Shown here piece by piece: positions 28,469 to 38,685 of a DNA stretch of 64,000 nt. Source of the DNA: Campylobacter showae (GTDB lineage: Bacteria > Campylobacterota > Campylobacteria > Campylobacterales > Campylobacteraceae); contig NZ_CP012544.1 in assembly GCF_004803815.1 (NCBI RefSeq), positions 992,001 through 1,056,000 of the forward strand, given 5' to 3'. Under the pieces are notes generated by a model. That model made no database searches. It worked only from the letters and a program-made list of their open reading frames with translations, and was not told the origin of the DNA. The position numbers and the translations under genes were made by a program. Within the stretch, counting starts at the first letter, position 1, and each line of letters opens with the position of its first letter.

Positions 28469-29365
28469 CTATTTAACTTCGTTTATTAGCTTTAGACTCT
28501 CTTTTGCGTCATAGTGAGTTGTGTACTTTTTGAGATTTTCGCACGAGGTTTGTAAATTTTCTTGCTTGCAAATGCCGTTTTTTAGCAGAAATTTAACCAT
28601 ATCCTCGCTATCTAGGATCGCGGCTAGTTTTGTAAAAATTTCCAGCTCTTTGGCCTCAAATTCGCTAAGCGGTTTAAATTTTAAAAGCTCCTCGAGGTAG
28701 CGCATTTTATCGCGGTAAAACTCGGCAAATTTTGCGGTTTTCGTAAACTGCCTTATTTTTGGATCAAGCGGAGCGTTTGCGATCGGCGGAGCGCCGTTTT
28801 GACCCATAAAAATAGCTATCCCGCCGGCCACGCAAAGTATCGTTTCTTTGTCGCCGCGCGCGCCTTTACTAAGAAGGTGGCTAAAAATCTCAAACGCTTC
28901 GGCATTGCAAGCCGTGCGCAAAAGCTCAGGCGAGCCGATATCCGCGCCGTTTGCCATAAGTAGGTCGATGAGGCGTATTGCTTCTTTTTGATCGAATTTG
29001 TATTTGCTGTTAGGATTTATGCCAAGCGCGATAACTGCGTCAAGAGGGGTGAAAATCATAAATTTATAGTTGAGACCCGGCTTAAATTTGAGTACTTTTT
29101 CTATGCGTTCAAAGTCGAATTTGCCAGTTTTTATGATTTTTACGTTGTAGATAAACGGCGAAAAAATGCGGTCATCAAATTCGCCGTATTTGTCATTTAC
29201 GCGGTGCGGGTTTTGCGATAAAAAATCTAAAATTTTATCGAGGCCTGCGTCTATTTGCTTGCTCGTAGCGTTTTCGTCAAAAAAGATATCAAGGTCTGGC
29301 TCAAGCAAATTTGAAGCGAATAAAATTTGAATTAAAACTATAAAGATAACGGTGAGCTTTTTCAT
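28469..29365 (-). CDS. Secreted ankyrin-repeat protein
   Basis: A 298-residue protein with a signal peptide (LTVIFIVLIQILFAS). Residues 25-95 are a conserved helical domain also found in the partial copy next door. Two or three ankyrin-like repeats follow (about 125-185: AIRLIDLLMANGADIGSPELLR, AFEIFSHLLSKGARGD) and another late one near 250 (DSEDMVKFLLKNG). It is probably periplasmic, with a role in protein binding that cannot be defined. TCCT on the plus strand marks AGGA before the ATG. It lies between htpG and plsC, where I recall C. jejuni carrying other genes. Confidence 0.7.
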   Translation of the reverse strand: MKKLTVIFIVLIQILFASNLLEPDLDIFFDENATSKQIDAGLDKILDFLSQNPHRVNDKYGEFDDRIFSPFIYNVKIIKTGKFDFERIEKVLKFKPGLNYKFMIFTPLDAVIALGINPNSKYKFDQKEAIRLIDLLMANGADIGSPELLRTACNAEAFEIFSHLLSKGARGDKETILCVAGGIAIFMGQNGAPPIANAPLDPKIRQFTKTAKFAEFYRDKMRYLEELLKFKPLSEFEAKELEIFTKLAAILDSEDMVKFLLKNGICKQENLQTSCENLKKYTTHYDAKESLKLINEVK

Positions 29366-29515
29366 AAATCCTCCTAAATTTACGGCTTTTACGAGGCGGT
29401 CAAATTTGGCTAGCGGATTTAAGGGCTAAATTTGCTCGCGGTAAATTTAGCTCAAATTTTAGCTGAAAAGTTCGTCAAATTTACGCACGCGGCAATTTTA
29501 CGATAAAGCAGTGCT

Positions 29516-30202
29516 TTAAATCGCCGCTTTTTGCCTCTCGTTATCAAGCGTTTCTTGCATTTTTGCCCTTGCGCTTTCTAGCCACTCAGGGGCGGCAGTG
29601 TCGATGAGATCTAGGCAGATGATTTTGATTTTGCCGTTTTTAAAGCTAAAATTTTTCACATCCAAGATGTCCGAACCCGTGATCACGATGGGCTGGATTT
29701 TTAGATTTAGCTTGTCGGCGATGATTTTCGCACCGCCTTTAAACGGCAAAAGCTCCTTTGAGTGCGAGCGCGTTCCTTCTGGGAAAATCGCTAGCACGCG
29801 CCCCTTTTCGACGCGGTCCTGCGCGTCTTTTACGAGCTTGATGAGAGAGCGTTTATTCTCGCGCTCGACCGAGATCATTTGCGGCACGTGGATGATCTGA
29901 CCGATGACGGGCAGGTCGGCGATCTCTTTTTTAGCAATCCAGCAAAGATTTTTAGGATAGACTTCCTCTAAAACGACGATATCTAGCATGCTTTGGTGGT
30001 TCATGATGATCATATTCGCGCACTCGTCAAATTTGCCGACGACTTCGAGCGAATAAAAGCCAAAAAGCCGCTGGCTCCTACCCCAAATTTTTCTCACGCC
30101 GTGAATGTGCTTTTTAAAAAGCCACATAAAAAATACGACCAAAAGTATACTGATGAGAAACTCGACCGCGAAATACGCGGCCTTTATCCTAGAAAATATC
30201 AT
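29516..30202 (-). CDS. plsC: 1-acyl-glycerol-3-phosphate acyltransferase PlsC
   Basis: Makes phosphatidic acid from lysophosphatidic acid at the inner membrane. An N-terminal hydrophobic anchor (about 12-29) is followed by the catalytic HX4D motif NHQSMLD (His69, Asp74) and the substrate motif FPEGTRS (140-146). At 228 residues the length is typical. The ATG lies 14 bases inside the end of the SH3-domain gene, so the two are coupled. Confidence 0.92.
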   Translation of the reverse strand: MIFSRIKAAYFAVEFLISILLVVFFMWLFKKHIHGVRKIWGRSQRLFGFYSLEVVGKFDECANMIIMNHQSMLDIVVLEEVYPKNLCWIAKKEIADLPVIGQIIHVPQMISVERENKRSLIKLVKDAQDRVEKGRVLAIFPEGTRSHSKELLPFKGGAKIIADKLNLKIQPIVITGSDILDVKNFSFKNGKIKIICLDLIDTAAPEWLESARAKMQETLDNERQKAAI

Positions 30203-31541
30203 CTTTTTTCACCCAACCTATCTTGCCGTCGTCTAGTAAAATTTTGACGTAGTCCTCGCGCTCGCCGAGGATCTCGATCTTTTCCTCCGCTTTTGAGGTA
30301 TAAAATACGCTTGAGTTTTGCGTAGGCAAAATTTTTACATTTATGTTTTGCCTTAGCGTCGCGCCGCCAAACGGGTTGTAGCTATAAAGGATATAGGCTC
30401 CAAGGCCGACCACGACGACGAGAAATATCGCGTCGCGCTTAAACAAAAACGTGATCAAGAAAATACCGAAAAGCGCGTAAACTCCGATATTTTTGTAAAT
30501 TTCAAATTTGCTTTGCTTTGGATTTAGCCCGATTTGCGTGCTGATCTCGTCGTCTTCTACGACTACCGGGAGCGAAAAGCTCACGAAATCTTTTTTAGCC
30601 AGGCTAAAATAGTTAAAATCTATCGAGGTTTTTTCAGACGAAAATATCGCGAAATAATATCCGCTTTGCGCGTCAAATTCGCCGCTCGTGGAGTCCACGC
30701 CTTGCTTGATGATGTCCTTATCTTCGATGAAAAAGTCCGCGATATTGCCTTTTTGCGCGTTTACTTCGACGATCATGATGAGATTTTTATCGTCGAATTT
30801 ATTGGTTTTGTATTTTTTGACTTCGAGATTTTGGGCGACGACGTGGTTGTATTTCTCGCCGCTTTTTAGCGCTACGATTTTAGGTAGCGAAAGTGTCAAA
30901 TTTGCCGTTTGGAAAAACTCGCCGTTACGCTTTAAATTTACCGTGATTTTTGGATTTTGCACGGCTTGGGCGGAGGCCTCGGCGTAAATTTGAGCCTTAT
31001 AAACCCCTTTACCGTCGTTATCCCAGCGCAAATTTGAGCTTAGCCATTTTAGGTTTTCGGTTTCTGGCAAGATAGTTTGCAGATCTACTGCGATGTTATC
31101 CTGGATATCGACCGATAGCGTAAAGCTAAAAATTTGCCCGACGTAGACTTGCTTCGGCGCGTTTAAGGCCTTGATTATGATGTCGTTTGGCTGCACGCGC
31201 TCGTAGAGCTGGCTGTCTTTTAAATTTAACTCTGGCTCGTTGGTTGGCGCGATATTTTGCGGGATAGGCTGGCGCAGATGCGTTCCGCCTTGGTTGCTTG
31301 GGGCTTGGCTTTGGGCTACGGGAGTTCTATTTTGCGTAGCCGTACTTTGCGTCTGGCTTGGAGTTTTATTTTGCGCGCTTGGCGCTCTGTTTTGTAAATT
31401 TGGCTTTTGTACCGGCGCTTGCGGAGCGGGCTTGATTACTTTTTGACTTTGCTCGTCGCCCATCATGTCAAACACGCTAGGCTCGGTTGCCCCGCAAGCT
31501 AAAACAAATATAGTAAAAAAGGCTAAAAAGGGCTTTAGCAA
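30189..31541 (-). CDS. BatD-like membrane protein with C-terminal SH3 domain
   Basis: A 450-residue envelope protein. The N-terminal signal has a possible lipobox VLAC. Residues about 35-95 are low complexity, with repeats of the type QN(R/K)xP and many Q, P and S. Two immunoglobulin-like segments in the style of BatD follow (ISVDIQDNIAVDL and neighbours), then two transmembrane helices around 345-385, and a C-terminal bacterial SH3 domain (FYTSKAEEKIEIL to IGWVKKDD). I recall an SH3 protein between purQ and plsC in C. jejuni too. Function unknown; the Q/P region is likely a flexible periplasmic linker. Confidence 0.7.
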   Translation of the reverse strand: MLKPFLAFFTIFVLACGATEPSVFDMMGDEQSQKVIKPAPQAPVQKPNLQNRAPSAQNKTPSQTQSTATQNRTPVAQSQAPSNQGGTHLRQPIPQNIAPTNEPELNLKDSQLYERVQPNDIIIKALNAPKQVYVGQIFSFTLSVDIQDNIAVDLQTILPETENLKWLSSNLRWDNDGKGVYKAQIYAEASAQAVQNPKITVNLKRNGEFFQTANLTLSLPKIVALKSGEKYNHVVAQNLEVKKYKTNKFDDKNLIMIVEVNAQKGNIADFFIEDKDIIKQGVDSTSGEFDAQSGYYFAIFSSEKTSIDFNYFSLAKKDFVSFSLPVVVEDDEISTQIGLNPKQSKFEIYKNIGVYALFGIFLITFLFKRDAIFLVVVVGLGAYILYSYNPFGGATLRQNINVKILPTQNSSVFYTSKAEEKIEILGEREDYVKILLDDGKIGWVKKDDIF

Positions 31542-32200
31542 ACTAGCCCTTTTAGCATCTTTAGTCCATCATCCGTGCCCAAAAACTTCTCGCAGGCGCG
31601 CTCTGGGTGAGGCATGAGGCCAAATATCTTTTTATTTTTATCGCAAATTCCCGCTATAGCATCGACCGAGCCGTTTGGATTTAGCTCTGCGCCGTTTGCG
31701 TCGCAGTATTTTAGTAGTACCTGATCGTTGTCGTAGAGGCCTTTTAACGTCGCCTCATCGGCGTAAAAGTTACCCTCGCCGTGAGCGATCGGGATGTTTA
31801 CGACCTCGCCGACGCTCAAATTTGAGAGAAATTTATTTGCGTTTGAGACCACTTTTAGGTGGTGATATTTTGAGATGAAGCTTAAATTTTCGTTTCGTCT
31901 CATCGCACCTGCAAGCAGTTTTAGCTCGCACAGCATCTGAAAGCCGTTGCAAATACCAAGCACGTATCCGCCTTTTTGGGCGTGTTTTACGACCGCGCTC
32001 ATCGCGGGGCTAAATTTAGCGATAGCTGCCGTGCGTAGGTAGTCGCCGTAGCTAAATCCGCCCGGAAGCACGATAAGATCGGCATTTATCTCGCTTTCTT
32101 TGTGCCAGATTATCTGCGTTTGGCAACCCAAAAGCTCAAAGGCGTACTTTGTATCTTGCTCGCAGTTTGTGCCTGGAAACAAAACGATGGCGACTTTCAT
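31535..32200 (-). CDS. purQ: Phosphoribosylformylglycinamidine synthase subunit PurQ
   Basis: Glutaminase subunit of FGAM synthase in purine synthesis, 221 residues. Class I glutaminase motif LGICNGFQML carries the nucleophile Cys84, and LMPHPER carries the His of the triad. I choose the ATG giving MKVAIVLFPG, which overlaps the purS stop (ATGA); the open frame extends 25 codons further but only through purS. It ends just inside the SH3 gene's start. PurL is not in the window. Confidence 0.95.
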   Translation of the reverse strand: MKVAIVLFPGTNCEQDTKYAFELLGCQTQIIWHKESEINADLIVLPGGFSYGDYLRTAAIAKFSPAMSAVVKHAQKGGYVLGICNGFQMLCELKLLAGAMRRNENLSFISKYHHLKVVSNANKFLSNLSVGEVVNIPIAHGEGNFYADEATLKGLYDNDQVLLKYCDANGAELNPNGSVDAIAGICDKNKKIFGLMPHPERACEKFLGTDDGLKMLKGLVC

Positions 32201-32457
32201 TTTGCGCTCTCGCATTTGTCGTTCAAATTTATCTCGTAGTCCTCGATGACGGTGTTTGCGAGTAATTCCTCGCACATTTTGGTGAGCTCCTTGCGCGCTT
32301 CGTCTTTGCTTGCGGCGTCTATGTCAAGCACGATTTGTTTACCTATGCGCACGCCGCTTACGTTGTTAAATCCAAGCGAGCCGAGCGCGTGCTCGACAGC
32401 CTTTCCTTGCGGGTCTAAAACGCCGTTTTTTAGGGGTACGTTGATGATAGCTTTCAT
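32197..32457 (-). CDS. purS: FGAM synthase subunit PurS
   Basis: An 86-residue PurS, the small subunit that bridges PurQ and PurL. It shows VPLKNGVLDPQGKAVEHALGSLG, the family signature, and ends with a short charged tail. It starts one base after purC's stop and overlaps purQ by four bases, so purC, purS and purQ form one unit. Confidence 0.94.
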   Translation of the reverse strand: MKAIINVPLKNGVLDPQGKAVEHALGSLGFNNVSGVRIGKQIVLDIDAASKDEARKELTKMCEELLANTVIEDYEINLNDKCESAK

Positions 32458-32458
32458 T

Positions 32459-33175
32459 TTAAACCTTAGATAAAATTCTTTTTAAAACTTCTTCGTAGGC
32501 GACTTTTACGCTGCCAAGATCCTGACGGAATCTGTCTTTATCAAGCTTTTCGTTCGTAGTAGCATCCCAAAAGCGGCAGCTATCGGGGCTAATTTCGTCT
32601 GCTAGCAGGATATTTCCGTCCTTATCGACGCCAAATTCGACTTTAAAATCGACTAATTTTAAGTTTCTGTCTGCGAAAAATTTAAATAGGATAGCGTTTA
32701 TCTCGCGACCCATATGTTTTAGCCTATCAAGGTCGTTTTCGCTCTTAACTAAGCCCATAATTAGGCAGTGCTCGTCGTTTACGAGCGGATCGTGCAGATC
32801 GTCGTTTTTGTAGTAAAACTCTACCAATGGAAACGACAAAACCGTGCCTTCTTTTATCGCAAGGCGTTTTGTTAGCGAGCCGGTTGCGATATTTCTTACG
32901 ACCACTTCAAGCGGGATGATTTCACATTTCTTCACGAGCTGTTCGGTGTCGCTTAGGGTTTCGACCAGGTGAGTCGGGATGCCTTTTTCTTTTAAAAGAT
33001 GAAAAAGCTGCGTCGAAATTTTATTATTTAACGCGCCTTTGCCGGCTTCGTTACCTCTTTTTTGCGCATCAAAGGCGGTTAGATCGTCTTTAAATTCCGC
33101 TATTAGTAAGTTCGCATCGTCCGTTGCGAACATCTTTTTTCCCTTGCCTTCGTAGATCAGCTCTTTTTTTTGCAT
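32459..33175 (-). CDS. purC: SAICAR synthetase PurC
   Basis: Joins CAIR and aspartate in purine synthesis, 238 residues. The opening [15 protein letters not shown], the central [16 protein letters not shown] and the late [14 protein letters not shown] are standard PurC motifs. AAGGAG-like sequence lies before the ATG, 11 bases after ctpA. Confidence 0.96.
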   Translation of the reverse strand: MQKKELIYEGKGKKMFATDDANLLIAEFKDDLTAFDAQKRGNEAGKGALNNKISTQLFHLLKEKGIPTHLVETLSDTEQLVKKCEIIPLEVVVRNIATGSLTKRLAIKEGTVLSFPLVEFYYKNDDLHDPLVNDEHCLIMGLVKSENDLDRLKHMGREINAILFKFFADRNLKLVDFKVEFGVDKDGNILLADEISPDSCRFWDATTNEKLDKDRFRQDLGSVKVAYEEVLKRILSKV

Positions 33176-33186
33176 TTTTGCACTCC

Positions 33187-34491
33187 TTATTTTAGCTGTA
33201 AAATTTTGATCGCGTCAATCGCCGATTTTAGTTGTATATCGTCGTTTACGTTAGCCTCGGTTATTATAGTCTTATTGTCCGTGATTTTAGTAGCGTTTTT
33301 GTCGCTATTTGTGTCTATTTTACTCAGTTCGTTGGTTAGGTGTTTTTTTAGTTCGCTCTCTTTTATAGAAAAGGCATTTTCGTCATGCTGAGGCACTTTA
33401 CCCGGAAATACGACGATATCAGGTTCCACACCCGTTGCTTGTATAGTGCGGCCGCTAGGCAGGTAGTAGCGCGCGATAGTTAGGCGGATAGCCTCTTTGT
33501 CGTCCACAGGCAGGATGATCTGCACGCTGCCTTTACCAAACGTCTTTTCACCGATAACGACGGCGCGTTTGTGGTCTTGTAGCGATCCGCTCACGATCTC
33601 GCTCGCGCTCGCGCTTCCGCCGTTAACTAGCACCGCAAGCGGTAAATTTGTGATTTTGTTTGCTCTTGCGGCTTTAAATTCGCTATTTTCGCTCTCGTTT
33701 CTACCCTTTTGAGATACGATCACGCCGCTATCTATAAACAAATTCGTCAGTCCGACCGCTTGGTTTAAAAGTCCGCCCGGGTTGTTTCGAAGATCAAGGA
33801 TGATGCCTTCCGCTTTTGGATATTTTTTGATAAATTCCTCGGCCTTTTCGGTTACGTGCTTGTCAAAATTTGTCACGCGAAGATAGAGGATATTGTCTTT
33901 TTCGATCATCTTTGCGTAAACGGACTCGACCGAGATGATGTCGCGCACGAGTTTCACGTCAAACGGCTTTTGCTCGCCTTTTCGCACGATGGTTATCGTA
34001 ATAGGCGTCTTTGGTTTGCCGCGCATTTTATTGACAGCTTCGTCTATGGTGGTGCCTAGAGTCGCGTTTCCGTCGATGCGAAGGATGATGTCGCCGCTTT
34101 TTATGCCGGCTTTATCTGCAGGCGTGTTTTCGATAGGCGAGATGACGGTTAGCGCGCCGTCTTTCATACCAACGGTTATACCAAGTCCGCCAAATTCCCC
34201 GTTTGTCTGCACCTGCATATCTTTAAACGCCTTTTCGTTTAAAAATCCAGAATGCGCGTCAAGGTTGTTTAAAAGCCCCTCTATGGCTTTATCCACGATC
34301 TCTTTAAACTGCAAATCATCAACATAATATTTTTCGATAGTAGAAATGGTTTTTGTAAGTTTTGAGAGCGATTGTAGTTTAGAATTTGAGCCGTCCTCGG
34401 TCGCTTTAGCGTTTAAATTTGTGCTAAAAACGGCTCCGAAAATCATCGCGCTCGCAACGCTTGAAAACAAAAACATCTTTTTTTTATTCAA
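33187..34491 (-). CDS. ctpA: Carboxy-terminal processing protease (S41)
   Basis: Periplasmic serine protease, 434 residues. A signal peptide at 5-28 is followed by a helical lead, a PDZ domain (about 95-170, [12 protein letters not shown] and [13 protein letters not shown]) and the S41 catalytic domain, with the nucleophile Ser in [11 protein letters not shown] near residue 295 and the Lys in [11 protein letters not shown]. The TTG start is supported by CAGGAGA; an ATG four codons later is less well placed. It heads the ctpA-purC-purS-purQ-SH3-plsC run, with its own promoter facing away from clpB. Confidence 0.93.
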   Translation of the reverse strand: MNKKKMFLFSSVASAMIFGAVFSTNLNAKATEDGSNSKLQSLSKLTKTISTIEKYYVDDLQFKEIVDKAIEGLLNNLDAHSGFLNEKAFKDMQVQTNGEFGGLGITVGMKDGALTVISPIENTPADKAGIKSGDIILRIDGNATLGTTIDEAVNKMRGKPKTPITITIVRKGEQKPFDVKLVRDIISVESVYAKMIEKDNILYLRVTNFDKHVTEKAEEFIKKYPKAEGIILDLRNNPGGLLNQAVGLTNLFIDSGVIVSQKGRNESENSEFKAARANKITNLPLAVLVNGGSASASEIVSGSLQDHKRAVVIGEKTFGKGSVQIILPVDDKEAIRLTIARYYLPSGRTIQATGVEPDIVVFPGKVPQHDENAFSIKESELKKHLTNELSKIDTNSDKNATKITDNKTIITEANVNDDIQLKSAIDAIKILQLK

Positions 34492-34593
34492 AGTTAATCT
34501 CCTGCCTTTTTAAGTGGGGGTATTTTAGTTAAATTTGCCTAAAAATAGGATAAAAGATTTAATAAAATTTAATTTTATTTCGTAAGTATTTAT

Positions 34594-34599
34594 ATTATA
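34594..34599 (-). promoter_or_regulatory. -10 box for the ctpA operon
   Basis: On the minus strand this is a perfect TATAAT, about 100 bases before the ctpA start, leaving a long AT-rich leader. It is placed back to back with the clpB promoter. Confidence 0.5.
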
Positions 34600-34612
34600 T
34601 CACTTAGATAAC

Positions 34613-34641
34613 TTGACAATAATCGACTAAAGTTATATAAT
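34613..34641 (+). promoter_or_regulatory. Consensus sigma70 promoter of clpB
   Basis: TTGACA, a 17-base spacer and TATAAT: a full consensus, rare in this genus, 28 bases before the clpB ATG. I see no clear CIRCE or HAIR heat-shock operator around it. Confidence 0.85.
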
Positions 34642-34669
34642 ACGCCCATTATAAACTAAAGGAGAAAAA

Positions 34670-37243
34670 ATGGCGAATTTAGGCGAAAATTTAACCGCAC
34701 AAATGCAAGAGCTGGTAGAAAAGGGCGTCGCGCTAGCGATACATGCGAAAAATCCGCAAACCTTTCCGCTTCACTTGCTTTGGGCGCTGGTCGCAGATAG
34801 CGGCTCGCTACTAAACCAAGTCTTTAACAAAATGAACGTCAGTAGGGACGCAGTCGAACTTGAAGTAAAAAGCAAAGCCGCACAGCTACCTACAAGCTCA
34901 AACGTCAGCAAGGAAAACGTGCAAATTTCAAAGGAGCTCATAAACTCTCTTGAAAGCGCAAAAGCTCTGATGGTGAGCCTGGGAGATAGCTATATCGCGG
35001 TAGATACGTGGATTATCTCGGCGCTCGAGCTGCCTGAAATTAAACAAATTTTAGGCAAATTTACAGATGTTTTAGAAATCCGCAAAAATTTGGAAAGCAT
35101 TAGAGCGGGGCGCAAGATAGACAGCCAAACCGGCGACGAGACGCTAGATAGTTTGGAGAAATACGGCATCGATCTAACTGCAAAGGCGCTAAATAAGGAG
35201 CTCGATCCTGTCATCGGGCGCGATGAAGAGATCACGCGCATGATGCAAATTTTAATAAGAAAGAGCAAGAATAATCCTATTTTATTAGGCGAGCCTGGCG
35301 TGGGTAAAACCGCTATCGTCGAGGGTCTAGCGCAAAAAATCGTGGCAAAAGACGTGCCTACTAGCCTAGCAAACAAACGAGTGATCGCGCTTGATATGAG
35401 TGCGCTGATCGCGGGCGCGAAGTACCGCGGCGAGTTTGAAGACAGGCTAAAAGCCGTCATAAACGAGGTAAAAAGCGCCGGAAATATCATCCTCTTTATC
35501 GACGAGATCCACACCATCGTGGGCGCTGGAGCTAGCGAAGGCAGCATGGACGCGGCAAATATCCTAAAACCCGCGCTTGCTAGAGGCGAGCTACACGCCG
35601 TGGGCGCAACGACGCTAAAAGAGTACCGCAAGTATTTTGAAAAGGACGCCGCGTTGCAACGCCGCTTTCAGCCCATCGACGTCAAAGAGCCTAGCGTAAA
35701 CGAAGCGCTTCAAATTTTACGCGGTATAAAAGAGCGCCTCGAGGTGCACCACGGCGTAACTATCACCGATAGCGCGCTGGTTGCGGCGGCAAAGCTGAGC
35801 GACCGCTATATCTCAAACCGATTCTTGCCGGATAAAGCGATCGATCTCATCGACGAGGCCGCAGCCGAGCTAAAAATGCAGATAGAAAGCGAGCCGTACG
35901 AGCTAGCCCGCATCAAACGCGAGATCGTAACATTACAGGTCGAAAAAGAGGCGCTAAAAATGGAAGACGAGGCTAAAAACGCCGCTCGCCTAAGCGAAAT
36001 AGAAAAGCAAATCGCCGATCTAAACGAACAAAAGCACGCCCTTGACGGTAAATTTGAAAACGAAAAGGCGGTTTTTGGCGGCATCTCAAAAGCTAAAAAA
36101 GAGATAGATAGCCTAAAAAGCGAGGCTGAGATAGCGCGCAGAAACGGCGATTTGCAGCGCGCGGCCGAGATCGAATACGGCAAAATTTTAGAAGCCGCCA
36201 ACCGCCAAAAAGAGCTCGAAAAAAAATGGGACGAGATGAAAAAGGGCGGCGTGCTACTAAAAAATCAGGTTGATGAGGAGCTGGTGGCCGAAATACTAAG
36301 CAAATGGACGGGAATTTCAGTCAGCAAAATGCTAACTAGCGAAAAGCAAAAATACCTAATGATCGAGGAGCATTTGCGCGAAAGCGTCGTCGGCCAGGAT
36401 GCAGCTCTGCACGCGCTAGCAAGAGCTATCAAACGAAACAAAGCGGGTCTAAACGAGGGCGCGCGTCCGATCGGTTCGTTTTTGTTTTTAGGGCCTACTG
36501 GCGTGGGTAAAACGCAGTCGGCGAAGGCTTTGGCTAAATTTTTATTTGACGACGAGCGCGCGCTCATACGCTTTGATATGAGCGAATACATGGAAAAGCA
36601 CAGCGTCTCTCGCCTGCTCGGAGCGCCTCCTGGATACGTGGGTTACGACGAGGGCGGACAGCTGACCGAAGCCGTGCGCAGACGTCCGTATAGCGTTATA
36701 CTTTTTGACGAGATTGAAAAGGCTCACAAGGACGTGTTTAACGTGCTTCTAGGTATCCTAGACGACGGGCGGGCGACTGATAACAAGGGCGTGACGGTCG
36801 ATTTTAAAAACACGATCATCATCCTCACGTCCAACATCGCGTCAAATTTCATCATGGATCTAAAAGGCGAGGAGCGCGAGCAAGCGGTCAAAAACGAGCT
36901 TAAAAACTACTTTAAACCCGAGTTTTTAAACCGACTAGATGACACGATAATCTTTAATCCGCTTGATGAAGACGGGCTTATAAAAATCGTAGATATAATG
37001 TTTAAAGAGCTTGAAAAAACATTGCAAAATCGCGGTATCAAGGCGAGCCTAAGCGAAGAGGCGAAGAAATTTATCGCGGGCGCGGGCTTTGATATCGTTT
37101 ACGGCGCTAGACCTTTGCGCCGCGCGCTTTATGAGCTAGTCGAAGATCCGCTAGCCGATATGATCCTACGCGACGAGCTTGAAAGCGGCGACGAGATCGT
37201 AGTTGGTAGCGATAAAGAAAAAATAACGATCTCTAAAATTTAA
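34670..37243 (+). CDS. clpB: Disaggregase ClpB
   Basis: An 857-residue hexameric AAA+ disaggregase that works with DnaK. Clp N-domain (1-140), first AAA+ module with Walker A GEPGVGKT near 208, a coiled-coil middle domain (about 395-510, rich in K, E and L) that marks ClpB as opposed to ClpA/C, second AAA+ module with GPTGVGKT near 607, and the C-terminal D2-small domain. AAGGAG lies just before the ATG. A strong promoter and a terminator flank it, so it is monocistronic. Confidence 0.97.
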   Translation: MANLGENLTAQMQELVEKGVALAIHAKNPQTFPLHLLWALVADSGSLLNQVFNKMNVSRDAVELEVKSKAAQLPTSSNVSKENVQISKELINSLESAKALMVSLGDSYIAVDTWIISALELPEIKQILGKFTDVLEIRKNLESIRAGRKIDSQTGDETLDSLEKYGIDLTAKALNKELDPVIGRDEEITRMMQILIRKSKNNPILLGEPGVGKTAIVEGLAQKIVAKDVPTSLANKRVIALDMSALIAGAKYRGEFEDRLKAVINEVKSAGNIILFIDEIHTIVGAGASEGSMDAANILKPALARGELHAVGATTLKEYRKYFEKDAALQRRFQPIDVKEPSVNEALQILRGIKERLEVHHGVTITDSALVAAAKLSDRYISNRFLPDKAIDLIDEAAAELKMQIESEPYELARIKREIVTLQVEKEALKMEDEAKNAARLSEIEKQIADLNEQKHALDGKFENEKAVFGGISKAKKEIDSLKSEAEIARRNGDLQRAAEIEYGKILEAANRQKELEKKWDEMKKGGVLLKNQVDEELVAEILSKWTGISVSKMLTSEKQKYLMIEEHLRESVVGQDAALHALARAIKRNKAGLNEGARPIGSFLFLGPTGVGKTQSAKALAKFLFDDERALIRFDMSEYMEKHSVSRLLGAPPGYVGYDEGGQLTEAVRRRPYSVILFDEIEKAHKDVFNVLLGILDDGRATDNKGVTVDFKNTIIILTSNIASNFIMDLKGEEREQAVKNELKNYFKPEFLNRLDDTIIFNPLDEDGLIKIVDIMFKELEKTLQNRGIKASLSEEAKKFIAGAGFDIVYGARPLRRALYELVEDPLADMILRDELESGDEIVVGSDKEKITISKI

Positions 37244-37253
37244 CCCAAATTTA

Positions 37254-37281
37254 CGGTCGCGTTTTTAGCGCGGCCGTTTTT
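37254..37281 (+). terminator. Rho-independent terminator of clpB
   Basis: CGGTCGCG pairs with CGCGGCCG (one G-U pair) across seven bases and is followed by five Ts. Confidence 0.85.
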
Positions 37282-37432
37282 ATTCTCCCGTCAAATCCTT
37301 TAAATTTAACCGCGCAATTATCTTATATTATATAGACTGCTCAAATTTGAAAACAGCATATTGACTTGTAAATTTAGCTAAATTCCAAATTTAGCAAGCT
37401 CGCGTACGTTAGTCGCCCGGGTCAAATTTACC

Positions 37433-37453
37433 AAAACCGCTCAAATTTAGCGG
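37433..37453 (-). terminator. Terminator directly after xerH
   Basis: On the minus strand CCGCT and AGCGG flank AAATTTG and are followed by TTTT, starting right after the xerH stop codon. Confidence 0.7.
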
Positions 37454-38518
37454 CTACTCCTCGCTTAGCTCCTCGGCTACCTGAGCAGCGAGCTTTAGCT
37501 TTTCGCTATCAAAATGCGTATAAATGCGCGAGGTGTTTAAGCTCGCGTGTCCGAGCGCTTCTTGTACCAAAACTAGGTCTTTTTGCTTTTTATAAAGCAT
37601 CGTGGCAAAGGTATGGCGCAGCATGTGAGCGCCGTTTTTTTCCTTTCGGATGCCTGCTTTAAAGAGGATCTGCTCGACGATGCGGCTCACGTATGCTTGT
37701 GTTAGGCGCGTGCCTTTTTTGTTGATAAAAAGATAGCCTTCTTTATTTATATAGTTTATCGCGATCGCGTCTAGGTGGGCCTCGATGAGGCGGCGCTTTA
37801 TCATGACGACGCGGTATTTGTTGCCTTTGCCGCGGATTCTTATGACGTAGAGCTCGCCGTCTTCTGCGATATCTTTGCGCTTTAGATTTAGCGCCTCACT
37901 CACGCGGATACCGGTGAAAATGATAATTTTAATGATGAGCTTATTACGGTTGGCGTTGCTTTTAAACTCCGCATTTTCGATCGCTTCCAAAAATCTTTTA
38001 ACCTCATCCTCGCTCATAAACTCAGGCAGTTTTTGCCCGCGCGCTCCGCCCACGCCGCCCCAGTTTTTTAGCCCTATGTCAAAGACGTGCGCCTTGCCGT
38101 CCTCTTCGTTTTGCTTATCCAAAAATGCGAAAAAATTTATCGCGCTTATACGGTAGTTTTTCTTGCTCGCGTCGCTTAGTCCGCCCGTGACGCTAGCTAG
38201 CACCTCGCTTAACAGCTCTTCATCGATCTGTTTTAGGCTTTCTAGCTCGTAAAATTTGAGCGTCTCGAATATCTTTTTAAGTGGATTAAAGTAGGTATTT
38301 ATGCCCGTTAGCCCAGCGTTTCTAGCTGATTTTACGAGGCCGTCTAGTTGGTCGATGTTTTTTATCTCGCGGCTAAGGGCGAAATTTACGCTTGCTAGCG
38401 CCTTTGGGTCGCGAAGCTCTTTGTTTGAGAGCGAGCTAAGCTTAAATTTGACGTATCTAGTGAGCCAAAATATAAACGAGTTTTCAAAACTATCCTTGCA
38501 ATCAAGCGCGTATTTCAA
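37454..38518 (-). CDS. xerH: Tyrosine recombinase of the XerH type
   Basis: Single-chain Xer recombinase used by epsilonproteobacteria to resolve chromosome dimers at difH. It has 354 residues with a SAM-like N-terminal DNA-binding domain (about 35-145) and a catalytic domain carrying Arg205, His298, Arg301, His324 and nucleophile Tyr333, with Lys in GKGNKYR. It is not beside any element ends, and its neighbours are core genes, which favours the housekeeping role over a phage or island integrase. No palindromic difH-like site was found beside it. Confidence 0.85.
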   Translation of the reverse strand: MKYALDCKDSFENSFIFWLTRYVKFKLSSLSNKELRDPKALASVNFALSREIKNIDQLDGLVKSARNAGLTGINTYFNPLKKIFETLKFYELESLKQIDEELLSEVLASVTGGLSDASKKNYRISAINFFAFLDKQNEEDGKAHVFDIGLKNWGGVGGARGQKLPEFMSEDEVKRFLEAIENAEFKSNANRNKLIIKIIIFTGIRVSEALNLKRKDIAEDGELYVIRIRGKGNKYRVVMIKRRLIEAHLDAIAINYINKEGYLFINKKGTRLTQAYVSRIVEQILFKAGIRKEKNGAHMLRHTFATMLYKKQKDLVLVQEALGHASLNTSRIYTHFDSEKLKLAAQVAEELSEE

Positions 38519-38643
38519 GATATTTTCCTTAAATTTATAAAAATTTGAAAAGCATTATAACCAAACGCTTCTAAAAAATAAATTTTGGGGTAATCTGAAA
38601 AATACTTTTAATCAAAATATTAATATTATTATTTAAGTTAAGT

Positions 38644-38649
38644 TATGAT
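38644..38649 (+). promoter_or_regulatory. Possible -10 box of the molybdoenzyme operon
   Basis: TATGAT, 37 bases before the ATG, in an AT-rich region that also contains the palindrome AATATTAATATT at its upstream edge. The palindrome could be a regulator site, but its base composition makes chance likely. Confidence 0.35.
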
Positions 38650-38685
38650 AAAGTTACGAAACCATTTTGATTCAAAGGAGAAAAA

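Noticed and set aside
34600-34669. Heat-shock operator (CIRCE or HAIR) at clpB
   Set aside because: The inverted repeats of either class are not present; only loose resemblances such as CTTAGATAACTTGA were found.
37454-38518. Integrase of a genomic island
   Set aside because: Neighbours are core genes, no attachment repeats or tRNA lie beside it, and the protein resembles the housekeeping XerH.
38620-38635. Palindrome AATATTAATATT upstream of the ttrB-like gene as an operator
   Set aside because: Made only of A and T in an AT-rich region, so it is expected by chance.
38519-38685. difH recombination site next to xerH
   Set aside because: AGTTATGATAAAGTTACG looked similar to half of such a site, but no matching second arm exists and it overlaps a likely -10 box.
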